Shown here: in pieces, positions 1 to 8,017 of the stretch
How the letters are laid out: the number at the start of each line of letters is the position of its first letter
How positions within the stretch are numbered: position 1 is the first letter of the stretch
Notes under the pieces: model-generated
The model's database searches: none
Told to the model about the DNA's origin: nothing
The model's input: only the letters and a program-made list of their open reading frames with translations
Translations under genes and position numbers: made by a program
NCBI RefSeq assembly: GCF_021654795.1
Contig: NZ_AP025344.1
Span: forward strand, 6,014,501-6,078,500
Source of the DNA: Paenibacillus dendritiformis
Lineage (GTDB): Bacteria > Bacillota > Bacilli > Paenibacillales > Paenibacillaceae
Length of the DNA: 64,000 nucleotides
Direction: 5' to 3'

Positions 1-304
1 CAAGGATCAAAGCTACGTAATCGGCTTGTATATGGGCGGCGGCCGCAATGCGCATGTCGCCGGAGGCGCTTCCGACGTGCTTCCTCCAATGCCGCATTCG
101 GTCGAGGAAGTGATGAAAGGGGCAGGGCATCCGTTCGCCTTTGTCGACCTGCGCTATGCGAAGCGCGCGCCGGGCAATTCGTGGATGACGCAGCCGAACA
201 TCTCCTACTATGACGGCGTCATGCCGGTCAGCAGCGTTCCGGCGCAGCAGTTCGACGGCATCCTGTTCATCGATCAAGTAAGCGAGCCGGATTATTTGAA
301 GTAA
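1..304 (+). CDS. Erythromycin esterase-like protein, C-terminal part
   Basis: The frame is open from base 2 and ends at a TAA at 302-304, so the start lies outside the window. The 100 visible residues look like the C-terminal end of the erythromycin esterase family (PF05139): a glycine-rich strand, a segment with PFAFVDLR, a WM-x-Y-DG stretch and the closing motif FDGILFIDQVSEPDYLK. The family includes macrolide-ring esterases and many uncharacterised hydrolases of related fold. The catalytic N-terminal histidines are outside the window, so activity cannot be judged. It is the only plus-strand gene before 6 kb and converges on the membrane operon that ends at 378. Confidence 0.75.
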   Translation, partial: KDQSYVIGLYMGGGRNAHVAGGASDVLPPMPHSVEEVMKGAGHPFAFVDLRYAKRAPGNSWMTQPNISYYDGVMPVSSVPAQQFDGILFIDQVSEPDYLK

Positions 305-327
305 TCCCCGATCAGCGCAAGGCTGCG

Positions 328-356
328 CCGCTCAAGCAGGCATTCTGCTTGGGCGG
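328..356 (+). terminator. Hairpin after the esterase-like gene
   Basis: A 12-bp arm CCGCTCAAGCAG pairs with CTGCTTGGGCGG with one G-T pair and a short loop, 23 bases after the stop codon. The following bases are only mildly T-rich, so it may act in both directions between the two convergent genes. Confidence 0.5.
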
Positions 357-377
357 GCAGCCTTGTTTCCTTGATAT

Positions 378-1256
378 TTACAGGTTGGTAAGGGTAGAGC
401 CGCAGTATTCGCAAGCGACGCTTGAGTGGGCCGGGACGGTGTTCTGGGCGCCGCAGCCCGGACAGATCATCCTCCGCGGAGGCGAAGGCGGAGACTGGGC
501 GCTTGCCGTCTCCATGGCTGCAGACGTGGTATAGCTAGAGGCCGGCCGCTTCGGGATGGGCTCCCGGCTGTACTTTTTCCATTCTTGATCGGTATTCCTG
601 CCCGTTTGCGATGGGCTTTCCTTCCCTTTCCCGCTGAATCCGTTCGGTACCGGTTGGGCTTGATCCTCCTTGCGGTTCAGCCTCGGGCCCGCCCAGTACA
701 TAAGCGTGCCCGGCAGGCAGAACAGGAAGAAAAAGATGATCAGAATTTCCAATTCATTTTCCTGTTTTGATAAGGCAAGAACTAGCACAACCAACCCGAA
801 AAAGATAAGGAATATCAAACCGATAACCCGCAGCACATTGCCAAAACGGAACCATCGTTTCAGGAACATCCATGGACGATGCGCCGCTGGTATGGCTTTC
901 AGTTCTTCCCACTTCATCCGCCGAACTGGAGCCTCCTTTTCGACTGACTTGATGACTCTGTTACCGGCGCGTATCATGGACAACCCGGGCAACAAGTACA
1001 GGATACCAGCTAGGAGTATCACTTGAGAGTAGGGTGGTGGATTCGGATTCTGGAACAATTGTCCATAGACCATAAGAACAAATATGGCAATCGAAATCCC
1101 TCCCGCAATGCGTAATCCCCGACTTTTGCCCCGAATACTCTTGTCATCATATTTGCCGCGAAGGATACCCAACGCAATTCCCGTAGGAGGACAAATGAAA
1201 AACATAAAAGCAACCCCGGCTGCGCTGAGCCACAGGCTTCGTCTTTCCCTGGACAT
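378..1256 (-). CDS. Membrane protein with C-terminal zinc ribbon
   Basis: This 292-residue protein has two pairs of hydrophobic helices (about residues 8-30, 50-68, 78-96 and 140-190), then a hydrophilic linker of about 70 residues. It ends in a two-knuckle zinc ribbon (CPGCGAQN and CEYCGS) at about 265-290. The start is fixed by AGGAGGGGGAG nine bases upstream of ATG. It is the third gene of an operon, 13 bases behind a four-helix membrane protein and then the SPFH protein. I do not recognise a named family. The zinc ribbon matches those on the SPFH protein, so the three probably form one membrane-associated assembly; that is inference. Confidence 0.7.
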   Translation of the reverse strand: MSRERRSLWLSAAGVAFMFFICPPTGIALGILRGKYDDKSIRGKSRGLRIAGGISIAIFVLMVYGQLFQNPNPPPYSQVILLAGILYLLPGLSMIRAGNRVIKSVEKEAPVRRMKWEELKAIPAAHRPWMFLKRWFRFGNVLRVIGLIFLIFFGLVVLVLALSKQENELEILIIFFFLFCLPGTLMYWAGPRLNRKEDQAQPVPNGFSGKGKESPSQTGRNTDQEWKKYSREPIPKRPASSYTTSAAMETASAQSPPSPPRRMICPGCGAQNTVPAHSSVACEYCGSTLTNL

Positions 1257-1269
1257 GGCGCTCCCCCTC

Positions 1270-2016
1270 CTACTTCATCACCGTCATGCGCTCGTTGCGG
1301 AGCCGCAGAAGCTTCGCGATATCCAGCATCAGTTGACGAAGCTCGTCAGAAGAATGCAGCGTCGGCCGTTCGCGCACGAATGATCGCACCCCGTTGTCGA
1401 GCTGCCGTACCTTCTCCATCAGTTCGGCTTCTTCCAACACCAGGGCCGGATGCGAGATCGGATCGCTATATTTCAACTGCTCCTCCAGACTGTACAGCAA
1501 TTCCCGCAGCGTGTCGCGGTCCGCATGCTGGCAGCTTTCCAGCTCCATTCGCGCCCCATTTAGAAGGATATAGAGCTGCTTCATCGACTGGATGCGAATC
1601 TGCTCGTCCGCTTCCCGGCTGCGAATAAATATTTTAGCCATGCCAAGAAGCAAGCCGACGATCAGCATCGCCGCCAAGGTCAATATGTGAATGAATAAAT
1701 AGACTTTGAACGGAATTTCGAAAATAAGCCAAAATAGCACGATATCCAGCAAAACGACGGCATCATAAATGGTGATGACCGCTGCCAGCCCCATATAGGC
1801 CGGGAAGGACGCCTTGAATTCGTGGCCGCTCTCGATCATGTGGAACACAAATCCGTAGCTGATGACCTCCGCCAGCACGAGGGCGCCTAACGACAGCCAC
1901 CAGGAGGCATCGCGGGTGTCGGTCTCACTGAACGAGAAGAACAGCGAGAGCGTAACGATAAGGATGATAGCGAAAATCGTCGTCGTAATCCCTTTGTATG
2001 ATGTAAGCTGTCTCAT
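1270..2016 (-). CDS. Four-helix membrane protein, YdjH-like position
   Basis: The 248-residue protein has four predicted transmembrane helices in its first 130 residues (about 10-28, 40-60, 75-95 and 105-130). A cytoplasmic half of charged amphipathic helices follows. It starts 7 bases after a GGGGGAT ribosome site and lies 11 bases behind the SPFH gene. In Bacillus subtilis a membrane protein and a zinc-ribbon protein sit next to the SPFH-like YdjI, and this gene occupies an equivalent place, so I read it as the membrane partner of the SPFH protein. There is no catalytic motif I can name. Confidence 0.65.
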   Translation of the reverse strand: MRQLTSYKGITTTIFAIILIVTLSLFFSFSETDTRDASWWLSLGALVLAEVISYGFVFHMIESGHEFKASFPAYMGLAAVITIYDAVVLLDIVLFWLIFEIPFKVYLFIHILTLAAMLIVGLLLGMAKIFIRSREADEQIRIQSMKQLYILLNGARMELESCQHADRDTLRELLYSLEEQLKYSDPISHPALVLEEAELMEKVRQLDNGVRSFVRERPTLHSSDELRQLMLDIAKLLRLRNERMTVMK

Positions 2017-2027
2017 CCGTCATCCCC

Positions 2028-3329
2028 CTATGTCAGCTTATTGCCGCATTCTGCGCAAAATTTCTGTCCCGGCTGCACTTCGTGGCCGCATTGGCCGCAG
2101 GTGAGCGCGAGCTCCTGGCCGCAATGCGGGCAGAACTTGACCCCGGGCTGCACATTCTCCCCGCAGTGGCGGCAAGGAACCGGCATATCTTGCCCGCACT
2201 TCGCGCATTGGGCTTGCCCAGGCTGATTGTCTGCCCCGCAGTGAGGGCACGGATTGTACGGGTCGCCGCAATGCGGACAGAACTTGGACCGCCGGGACAT
2301 CGAACGGTTGCAGGCGCTGCACCGGACTTCTTCCGGGGGAGCGGCTTCGCCGGAGGCGGCAAATGCCGTGCCGCATGCCGTGCAGAACGCGGCGTCGTCC
2401 GGATTGCGGCGATCACACTTTGGGCATGTTTTCTGCCGGGCCGGCACAGCCTGCAGGTCGTCGGCCAGCCGCGTCATCGTGCCGCCGATGGCGCCGCCGA
2501 CGCCATAGCCCATGCTGAGGCCAATCCCCGCGCCCATCAGATCCGAATGGGTGCCGCCCTCGTTCTTCGCGGCTTGCTCGAGCGTATCGAAGGTGCGCTC
2601 CTGCTGATACGTGAACCCGATAATATCCATCTCCGCCCGCTTCGTGAGCGCTTCCCGCAGACGCTGCGTGGCCGGATCATCCTCCGGCGTATTGACGGAA
2701 TCGACCGTGAAGTTCAACAGCCGGATGCCATATTCCTCAAAGACGGGCGCTACGCGTTCATGGATATGCTTGGAAATGTCTGATATGTATGCGTTAATTT
2801 CCAGAATGCTGATTTTCCGATGAACAAAATAAGACGAAATCAATTCATGAATATTCATCATCAGCACGCCGCGGAAATATTCGCTTAACGCGTCCTGACT
2901 GAACACAGGCATCGTGCCGACGAGCTTCCCCAGGAACTTGCGGGCGTCATCGATCTGAATGCCGAATTGGCCGTAGGAGCGCACCAGCACGAACATCTGA
3001 TATTTCGGATCCTGGAGCTGGAGCGGCGCCCGTGTCCCCCATTTGATATTGAGAGAATGAAGCTTGTTGACGAACCATACCTCTGCCGCGAACGGCGACT
3101 TGCCGCCGAACGGCAAATTCACGATAGTATTGATAATCGGTATATTCGCTGTACTTAACGTATGCCGGCCGGCGGTGAACCGATCCATCGCCTGTCCGCC
3201 TTTATAGAGAATCACTTCCTGCGATTCATTGACGATAAGCTGCGTCCACGTCCCCAGCTCCTGATTCGGATGCTTCCACGCGAATACATCCGGCGGACCG
3301 TCATATTTGATCACATCAATGATTGCCAT
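2028..3329 (-). CDS. SPFH/YdjI-like protein with a tail of zinc ribbons
   Basis: Residues 1-240 form an SPFH (band 7)-type domain of the 'virion core protein' YdjI class. Residues 265-290 are a glycine-rich segment that could contact the membrane. From about 300 to the end come repeated C-x2-C pairs (CPKC, CTAC, CSAC, CPHC, CAKC, CRHC, CPHC, CGQC, CAEC), which make four to five zinc ribbons. The start ATG follows GGGGGGAGAAGG. It heads an operon with two membrane proteins. Such proteins localise to membranes and have been linked to envelope stress, phage-shock-like responses and protein sorting. The role here is inferred from family only. Confidence 0.8.
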   Translation of the reverse strand: MAIIDVIKYDGPPDVFAWKHPNQELGTWTQLIVNESQEVILYKGGQAMDRFTAGRHTLSTANIPIINTIVNLPFGGKSPFAAEVWFVNKLHSLNIKWGTRAPLQLQDPKYQMFVLVRSYGQFGIQIDDARKFLGKLVGTMPVFSQDALSEYFRGVLMMNIHELISSYFVHRKISILEINAYISDISKHIHERVAPVFEEYGIRLLNFTVDSVNTPEDDPATQRLREALTKRAEMDIIGFTYQQERTFDTLEQAAKNEGGTHSDLMGAGIGLSMGYGVGGAIGGTMTRLADDLQAVPARQKTCPKCDRRNPDDAAFCTACGTAFAASGEAAPPEEVRCSACNRSMSRRSKFCPHCGDPYNPCPHCGADNQPGQAQCAKCGQDMPVPCRHCGENVQPGVKFCPHCGQELALTCGQCGHEVQPGQKFCAECGNKLT

Positions 3330-3531
3330 ATACCTTCTCCCCCCGCTGAATCTATCTGTCCATTCTATCGGTTACATTCTATCGGTTATATGTATAGAGG
3401 CTTGCAACGAAACCTCCCAAATACAAAAAATACAGCCACATCTTTATTATAGGAAATATTAACTAGGAAATATATCATAAATATCGTGTGGGAGCGATCA
3501 TTTTGTATTCTAGCCTATGAAGCCGCAGCGC

Positions 3532-3557
3532 AAAAAAATACCCTCATGGTATGAGGG
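3532..3557 (-). terminator. Rho-independent terminator after the small basic protein
   Basis: On the minus strand CCCTCAT-ACC-ATGAGGG forms a perfect 7-bp stem followed by TATTTTTTT, ten bases after the stop of the gene at 3568-3831. Confidence 0.85.
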
Positions 3558-3567
3558 CGGGACATTC

Positions 3568-3831
3568 TTATAAACGTCTTCTTCTCGGAATGCGGCGTCT
3601 TCTCTCCAGCAGCACGATGGCCAGCAAATCGAACAGGACGAGCGGCAAAATGAACGGGGCAAAGGAGGTGTGCATTTTCTTCGCATGCTTCACAGAATTC
3701 ACCTTGAGGTAGACCCTTTTTTTATCCACCTTCACGATTTTCCCGACATAGACATTGCCATTCTTCGCTCTAATGCTGACCTGCTTATTCAGGCATTGAA
3801 CGCATTTTCTGTACATGGATACGGCAGGCAT
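3568..3831 (-). CDS. Small basic protein with one membrane helix
   Basis: The 87-residue protein begins after GGGAGGTCAACC. The N-terminal half (CVQCLNKQVSIRAKNGNVYVGKIVKVDKKRVYLKV) resembles a small beta-barrel of SH3/Sm type, the kind used for RNA or protein contacts. A hydrophobic helix follows at about 56-75, and it ends in a run of arginines. The combination of a barrel, one helix and an arginine tail is common in small Bacilli membrane-surface proteins. The gene is monocistronic, with its own terminator. No named family is claimed. Confidence 0.6.
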   Translation of the reverse strand: MPAVSMYRKCVQCLNKQVSIRAKNGNVYVGKIVKVDKKRVYLKVNSVKHAKKMHTSFAPFILPLVLFDLLAIVLLERRRRIPRRRRL

Positions 3832-3951
3832 GGTTGACCTCCCTTACGCTTTTGTCGAGGCCAGTGTATGCCGGCTGCCTGGGAAGGGTGCGGGCTGGGC
3901 GATTGCCGCGCTCCGGCTTCGAATGACTCCATCCATGAATTTTTTCAAGAC

Positions 3952-4749
3952 CTAGAACACTTTATCCAAATCATAAACCTCATCCGGTTCGAAATAATTT
4001 CTCGCTATTTTCAGCGTAAACCAATTTTGGCGCATAATCCAGGACGGGGTAACGTAGTAATTCTTCACTCGAATCACTTCGTCGCTCATCTCTTGATTAA
4101 TGCTGAGGACTGCCTCATCGGCATTGCCGAATGTGCGAAGCTTCTTGTAAATGGGGTGTCGCTCCCTGTCCATCATTCTGTACAGCGCCCTTATCATGTT
4201 GAACGCGGCAAACAGGAAAACAGGAATCACGGTATAGAAAATCTGCTTCGCCCTTTCCTGCAATGCGCCTGTCATATCCAGCATAAAGGGCAGTACCTGC
4301 CGCTCTCCGCCTACCAACTCATTGGCGATTCCATAGACACCTGCCGGGACGCGGAATAACGCTCCCTCCAGCATGCCATCGATTCGCTCATCAACATGGT
4401 GTCTGATTATGACAAAACGATTTTTCAACTGACCCAAAGAATACTCGTATACTGCCTTCTCATCGCTTCGCACCATCCCCTGAAAAGCGGTCATCCATTC
4501 CACTTGCTCCGCAATCGGCTCAACTATCGTGTCGGCCTGGAAACGAACATGGAATTGATATATTTCCTCGGGATCAACGATGGACAGCAGTTGTTCTCCT
4601 TCCACCTCGAACGGCCCGTTCATGTAATTATGGATGGTTCGAAAAGAGCCGCTGCACACGAGGATAACGACAACCATCAGGATTAGATTGCTTACTAGAA
4701 AATTTCGATTGCACCGTTTTATCTGATATTGTAGAAAAGTATCGGCCAT
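3952..4749 (-). CDS. Two-helix membrane protein of unknown function
   Basis: The ATG at 4749 follows AGGGGATGATAAC and gives 265 residues. There are two transmembrane helices, near residues 15-37 and 180-200. They enclose an extracytoplasmic-looking domain of about 140 residues, and a cytoplasmic tail of about 65 residues follows. The gene starts 4 bases after a small zinc-ribbon gene that has a close paralogue at 11078-11323 inside the injection-system effector region. Context therefore suggests it was once part of the same effector/immunity tail, now separated by the mobile element at 5.1-7.5 kb. I cannot assign a family. Confidence 0.65.
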   Translation of the reverse strand: MADTFLQYQIKRCNRNFLVSNLILMVVVILVCSGSFRTIHNYMNGPFEVEGEQLLSIVDPEEIYQFHVRFQADTIVEPIAEQVEWMTAFQGMVRSDEKAVYEYSLGQLKNRFVIIRHHVDERIDGMLEGALFRVPAGVYGIANELVGGERQVLPFMLDMTGALQERAKQIFYTVIPVFLFAAFNMIRALYRMMDRERHPIYKKLRTFGNADEAVLSINQEMSDEVIRVKNYYVTPSWIMRQNWFTLKIARNYFEPDEVYDLDKVF

Positions 4750-4753
4750 GTTA

Positions 4754-4981
4754 TCATCCCCTATTCGTATCGGTCTTTCCTTTTTCACTGAGATCAGTCA
4801 AGGAGTAAGTTTCATTGCACGTGCTGCATCTGTAATAGATGCCAAGCTTGTTGGCTGACCCGACATACCCCTTGCCAAGCTCTGCACGCTGCAGCAATTC
4901 TTCACAGCTCGGACATCTTTTTTCCCTGAAAAGAAAGTAAGACAGCTCTTTAGCCGAAAATTCTATCTCATAGGAAGTCAT
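4754..4981 (-). CDS. Small zinc-ribbon protein, paralogue of 11078-11323
   Basis: From the ATG at 4981 (AAAGGAG eight bases upstream) it encodes 75 residues. The protein opens with SYEIEFSAKELSYFLFR, then has CPSC at about 22-25 and CSTC at about 56-59, which is one four-cysteine zinc site. It ends with YSLTDLS. The gene at 11078-11323 shares the opening, the cysteine spacing pattern and the closing LTDLS, so the two are recent duplicates. The function is unknown. Both copies sit beside toxin or membrane genes of the injection-system tail. Confidence 0.7.
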   Translation of the reverse strand: MTSYEIEFSAKELSYFLFREKRCPSCEELLQRAELGKGYVGSANKLGIYYRCSTCNETYSLTDLSEKGKTDTNRG

Positions 4982-5134
4982 CGTTGCGTTCTCCTTTAAT
5001 TTTGGATGCACCCGTTTTTTCATATATCGGCATATCCCCTGCATCATTTCATAAAATAAGGAAAAATATTAATTTCTACGTGAGAAAGGAAGTCCCTTAC
5101 TTCCGTTATGCTGCTCGAGCCTAGGCAATAGACC

Positions 5135-5209
5135 TCACTTGTTTTCTGCTTCCTGTGCTAGTTGCTATATTTCCAACTCTTCTGCCACTACCTGTTCACG
5201 TTTTGCCAT
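5135..5209 (-). pseudogene. Short gene remnant beside the recombinase
   Basis: A strong ribosome site (AAAGGAGG) is followed by ATG at 5209 and 14 codons (MAKREQVVAEELEI), then TAG. Reading on gives ten more sensible codons before TGA. It looks like the start of a gene that has decayed, or a small cargo peptide of the element. The coding case is weak. Confidence 0.25.
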
Positions 5210-5266
5210 TCGTTTCGTCCTCCTTTGATTTTGAACATGCAAAAAAAGCCCATTCCTACTCATAGT

Positions 5267-5911
5267 TCAAGTTGGAAAGAGCTTTTGAAAGTTTATCAAG
5301 TGTTTGAATTGTTTAGTGGATGGTCTGTTGGTTGTATTGTACGACCTACTCTCTACTGATGAAAAAGGTCTACTTATGCACTTCTGACCTTTCTTTGCCT
5401 TATAGCCGAATGTGGCTCTACCACCTGCATAACCGCCCTGTTGGGCTTTCTTGCTCCGCCCCCGACCTAACTTGAGGGCGATTTCGAGACGTTGGTACTG
5501 GTCTAGCAGTTCCATCAGTCCGTTGATTAGGAAATCGTTCGGGTCTTTCTTATGAATGCTGTAGGTTGGTTGTTCGATGCTCCGAACATCGACTCCATGC
5601 TTCTTAAATTCTCGATGTACCAACACTTTCACGATGTCAGACCGCCATAAACGGCTTGTATTGAGGACAACAACAGCATCAATGGATTGTGTAGACAGGG
5701 CGGCTAACATGCTCTGAAAGCCGATTCTGTCCACCTCAAGGTCTTCCTCATTTACCTTAGCCCCACTGATTCCTTCATCGCTGTATATGTTCATTAGATT
5801 CCATCCTTGCTCCTGACAATAGGAGCGGATTTCATCTTGTTGGTACGCTAGACTATAACCATCCTTGGCTTGCCCACTCGTTGATACTCGGACGTAACCG
5901 ATGACATTCAT
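5267..5911 (-). pseudogene. Serine recombinase, truncated
   Basis: The protein starts at the ATG at 5911 (GGGGGGAATC upstream). It has a clear resolvase/invertase catalytic domain at residues 1-140: GYVRVSTSGQ with the nucleophilic serine, YQQDEIRSYC and VVVLNTSRLWR. The usual linker QGGYAGGRATFGYK follows. After about residue 180 the family would continue into a helix-turn-helix or a large recombinase domain. Here the sequence turns into an unrelated tail and stops at 214. Another minus-strand frame past 5360 holds fragments that read like the lost continuation, interrupted by stops. I read it as a frameshifted, inactive recombinase that once mobilised the 5.1-7.5 kb element. Confidence 0.7.
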
Positions 5912-5952
5912 GCTGATTCCCCCCACCGTTACAGAAATCTGAATTATTGTAA

Positions 5953-6032
5953 CGCTTAGTAGATACAATGTAATTATATACCGACTAAGCGATACAATCA
6001 TCATTTCCATAAGGTTCAGGAAAGCGTATAAT
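5953..6032. promoter_or_regulatory. Divergent promoter and operator between recombinase and XRE gene
   Basis: On the plus strand TTTCCA (6004-6009), a 17-base gap and TATAAT (6027-6032) form a promoter toward the XRE gene. On the minus strand TATAAT at 5973-5978 serves the recombinase. An inverted repeat CGCTTAG/CTAAGCG (5953-5959, 5985-5991) and a direct repeat GATACAAT (5962 and 5991) lie across the minus-strand -10, as expected for an XRE operator. Confidence 0.6.
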
Positions 6033-6068
6033 TAGAGTAGTAAACTCTGCTCGGAAGTTGGTGTCATT

Positions 6069-6275
6069 TTGCCAGTAGTCGTAAAACTCAAAGAGATTCT
6101 AGCTGAACGTAATATGTCTCAGCGTGAATTGGCAAGGTTAACAGGACTAAGACCGAATACCATTAGCCATCTATGTTCCAATGAAGTTGACAGGGTACAT
6201 TTGAGTACCTTCGATGTTATCTGTAAGACCTTAAACATCAACCTGAACGAACTTCTCGTACTGGAAGATGACTAA
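6069..6275 (+). CDS. XRE-family regulator of the mobile element
   Basis: This 68-residue protein is a single Cro/C1-type helix-turn-helix. Residues 5-60 hold KLKEILAERNMSQRELARL, the recognition helix region RPNTISHLCSN, and LCKTL-like packing helices. It starts at TTG with no convincing ribosome site, perhaps leaderless or weakly translated. It faces away from the recombinase across a shared promoter region with an inverted repeat, so it probably represses both. Its last 38 bases overlap the end of the convergent rep gene. Confidence 0.8.
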   Translation: MPVVVKLKEILAERNMSQRELARLTGLRPNTISHLCSNEVDRVHLSTFDVICKTLNINLNELLVLEDD

Positions 6276-7095
6276 TCTTGCCACAAACCAAAGCACAGGT
6301 CACGGTCATTAAATCGACCCAATGTTGAGCGGCGAGTGCATCGAAATCAACTGCTTGCTGTGAAGACATTATCTCTTTTATCGATGCTCGATGATGCTTG
6401 GTCAGTTCATCGGGAGTCATTAAGCCATGCTGTAAAGCCAGTATCATCGCTCTTTTCTCTGCCCGAACAGTTTGCAAGTCAGCAATAATGCTACACGTAT
6501 AGTAGTCATTGAACTTGGGCGGATACTGGATGATGCTCTCAATCGGTATTTTTTCGTCGGGCTTGTACACCAGTTCCACTCTCGTTCGCTCCCCCACTTC
6601 TTCCACTCCCTTACTTAGCCGTTCGGCTTTTTTATCATAATTTCGACAGAAGGCATGACCTTTGCTTTCTTCTTTCCTGCCGAAATAGCGAGTTCCTTCA
6701 TAAACATTCATGTTCCGCCCCGTGTTGGAAGCAAGAAACACATTGTTCATCGAGTACGGAAAATCATATGCCAACTCGCAACGGTTGAAGTAAACTTCTT
6801 GAGAATGCCCGTATAGTGCATCAAGCAACGTCCGAAACTTCACCAAATAATTAGGGTGAGTTTCAATTTGAAGCGTGTACTTCCTTGATTTCTTCTGCCA
6901 CCACGGTTGATACCGCAAGTACAGGTAAGCCTCATCCATTCCCAAATTCCAATGGTAAACATACCCTCTATGACGGATGACGGGCTTTATATCAAACCAA
7001 TCCCGAAATGATAGTGCGAGTTGATTGTAGAAGTTCACTGTCACTCCATGATATTCAATAGCAACTTTGTCTATTGAAAGCCGTACATTATTCAT
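6238..7095 (-). CDS. Rolling-circle replication initiator (Rep_trans type)
   Basis: The 285-residue protein starts at the ATG at 7095 (GGGGGAACGC upstream). It carries the hallmarks of the Rep_trans replication initiators found on small plasmids and integrative elements: FNRCELAYDF at about 120, GRNMNVYEGTRYFGRKE around 155-170 (the tyrosine-containing nicking region), then FCRNYDKKAER and TRVELVYK. It would nick a double-strand origin and start rolling-circle copying of the element. It lies beside an XRE gene and a broken recombinase, so the unit is probably an integrated element with independent copying ability rather than a host gene. Confidence 0.8.
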   Translation of the reverse strand: MNNVRLSIDKVAIEYHGVTVNFYNQLALSFRDWFDIKPVIRHRGYVYHWNLGMDEAYLYLRYQPWWQKKSRKYTLQIETHPNYLVKFRTLLDALYGHSQEVYFNRCELAYDFPYSMNNVFLASNTGRNMNVYEGTRYFGRKEESKGHAFCRNYDKKAERLSKGVEEVGERTRVELVYKPDEKIPIESIIQYPPKFNDYYTCSIIADLQTVRAEKRAMILALQHGLMTPDELTKHHRASIKEIMSSQQAVDFDALAAQHWVDLMTVTCALVCGKISHLPVREVRSG

Positions 7096-7204
7096 GCGTT
7101 CCCCCACGGGCAAAACTTTTGACTGATTTGCCGCTTGTATTATAGAAAGGTGGGAGTGGGTGGCTAGCCTTACCACATGACCTACTCTTTATGTAAACTG
7201 GTCG

Positions 7205-7330
7205 TCACCAGATTTCCTTCTTCGGAGTAACAATCGCTATAATGTACCGTTCTGTTGCGGACAAAATCAAATTAATTGATTTAGCCGCCCCTACCATTAA
7301 TGGTCGTGCTATCCAACTTAAAAGATGCAT
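7205..7330 (-). CDS. Possible small hydrophobic peptide upstream of rep
   Basis: An ATG at 7330, 11 bases behind GGGAGG, opens 41 codons with a hydrophobic stretch (WIARPLMVGAAKSINLIL). It lies just before rep in the same direction. The length is too short and the composition too plain to be sure it is made. Confidence 0.3.
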   Translation of the reverse strand: MHLLSWIARPLMVGAAKSINLILSATERYIIAIVTPKKEIW

Positions 7331-7416
7331 TACCTTTTCATCCTCCCTATCGGGGCGGAGTATTCTACAGTTGCGATAAATTTTGAAAAAAACGCAAGAA
7401 AGCGAAGATAACAAAA

Positions 7417-7458
7417 AACAGGTCAATCATGGTGGTATCTAACCATAATCGACCTGTT
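7417..7458. other. Long hairpin at the upstream end of the rep element
   Basis: AACAGGTCAATCATGGT pairs with ACCATAATCGACCTGTT, a 17-bp arm with two mismatches and an eight-base loop. On the minus strand six T follow it directly. It could be a terminator protecting rep from the upstream toxin operon, or a replication origin structure of the element. Confidence 0.5.
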
Positions 7459-7604
7459 CAATGTAACGGAATAGCGTTATTTGGGTTACACTTCTTAAGC
7501 ATCTGATGTGCGTACAAATAAAGTGGTGAAATCTTCATACGGGTATTACATAGGTTATATTTGTTATTGGTTGGATGATGGATTCATTCGTCACCCACCT
7601 CCTC

Positions 7605-7646
7605 CAAAAAAAGAAACCTTGAAAGGCATGAAGCCAATCAAGGTTT
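7605..7646 (-). terminator. Terminator of the effector/immunity operon
   Basis: On the minus strand AAACCTTGA pairs with TCAAGGTTT around an inner TTGGC/GCC pairing, followed by CTTTTTTT. It lies 12 bases after the immunity gene stop and marks the end of the 31-7.6 kb gene run. Confidence 0.85.
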
Positions 7647-7657
7647 TTATACAGTAT

Positions 7658-8017
7658 TTAACCCTTTTGATGTTCCGTTTTCGCTAAATCAATCGCCACG
7701 GCTAATTTAATTTGGAATATTTTACTCAAACGTCTTTGGAAATCCTTCAGATTATAAGTTTCAATTAAAGGAACTTCCGCATGATTGACTCTGCTAATTT
7801 CAACTTTAGCAATTTTATCAAGGTCAACTAAAATAGTGAATATATCCTCGCCTTGTTCAGGTGTCCAATTCAAAATATATGCACTTTTTACTTCTCCAAA
7901 AGTAGTTCTTAACACATTCAATATTGCTTCTGCTTTAGCGTCCTGAGCCGAAACTATATTTGAACCTTCTAACTCCTTTCTGAAATCCTGTTCCTGTTTG
8001 CTTCCGATCAGTTTCAT
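7658..8017 (-). CDS. Probable immunity protein for the VgrG-linked toxin
   Basis: The 119-residue soluble protein has no signal peptide or membrane helix. Its ATG overlaps the TGA of the toxin-bearing VgrG gene (ATGA), which forces tight coupled translation. That is the classic toxin-immunity arrangement. The sequence is a small alpha/beta protein with a central ILNWTPEQGEDIFTILVDLD strand segment and a helical end. I do not recognise a named immunity family. The inference rests on position, overlap and size. It should bind the toxin domain in the cytoplasm. Confidence 0.65.
   Translation of the reverse strand: MKLIGSKQEQDFRKELEGSNIVSAQDAKAEAILNVLRTTFGEVKSAYILNWTPEQGEDIFTILVDLDKIAKVEISRVNHAEVPLIETYNLKDFQRRLSKIFQIKLAVAIDLAKTEHQKG

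Noticed and set aside
6238..7095. Free plasmid contig
   Set aside because: The Rep gene is embedded between chromosomal-type operons, with a recombinase remnant beside it, so an integrated element is more likely.
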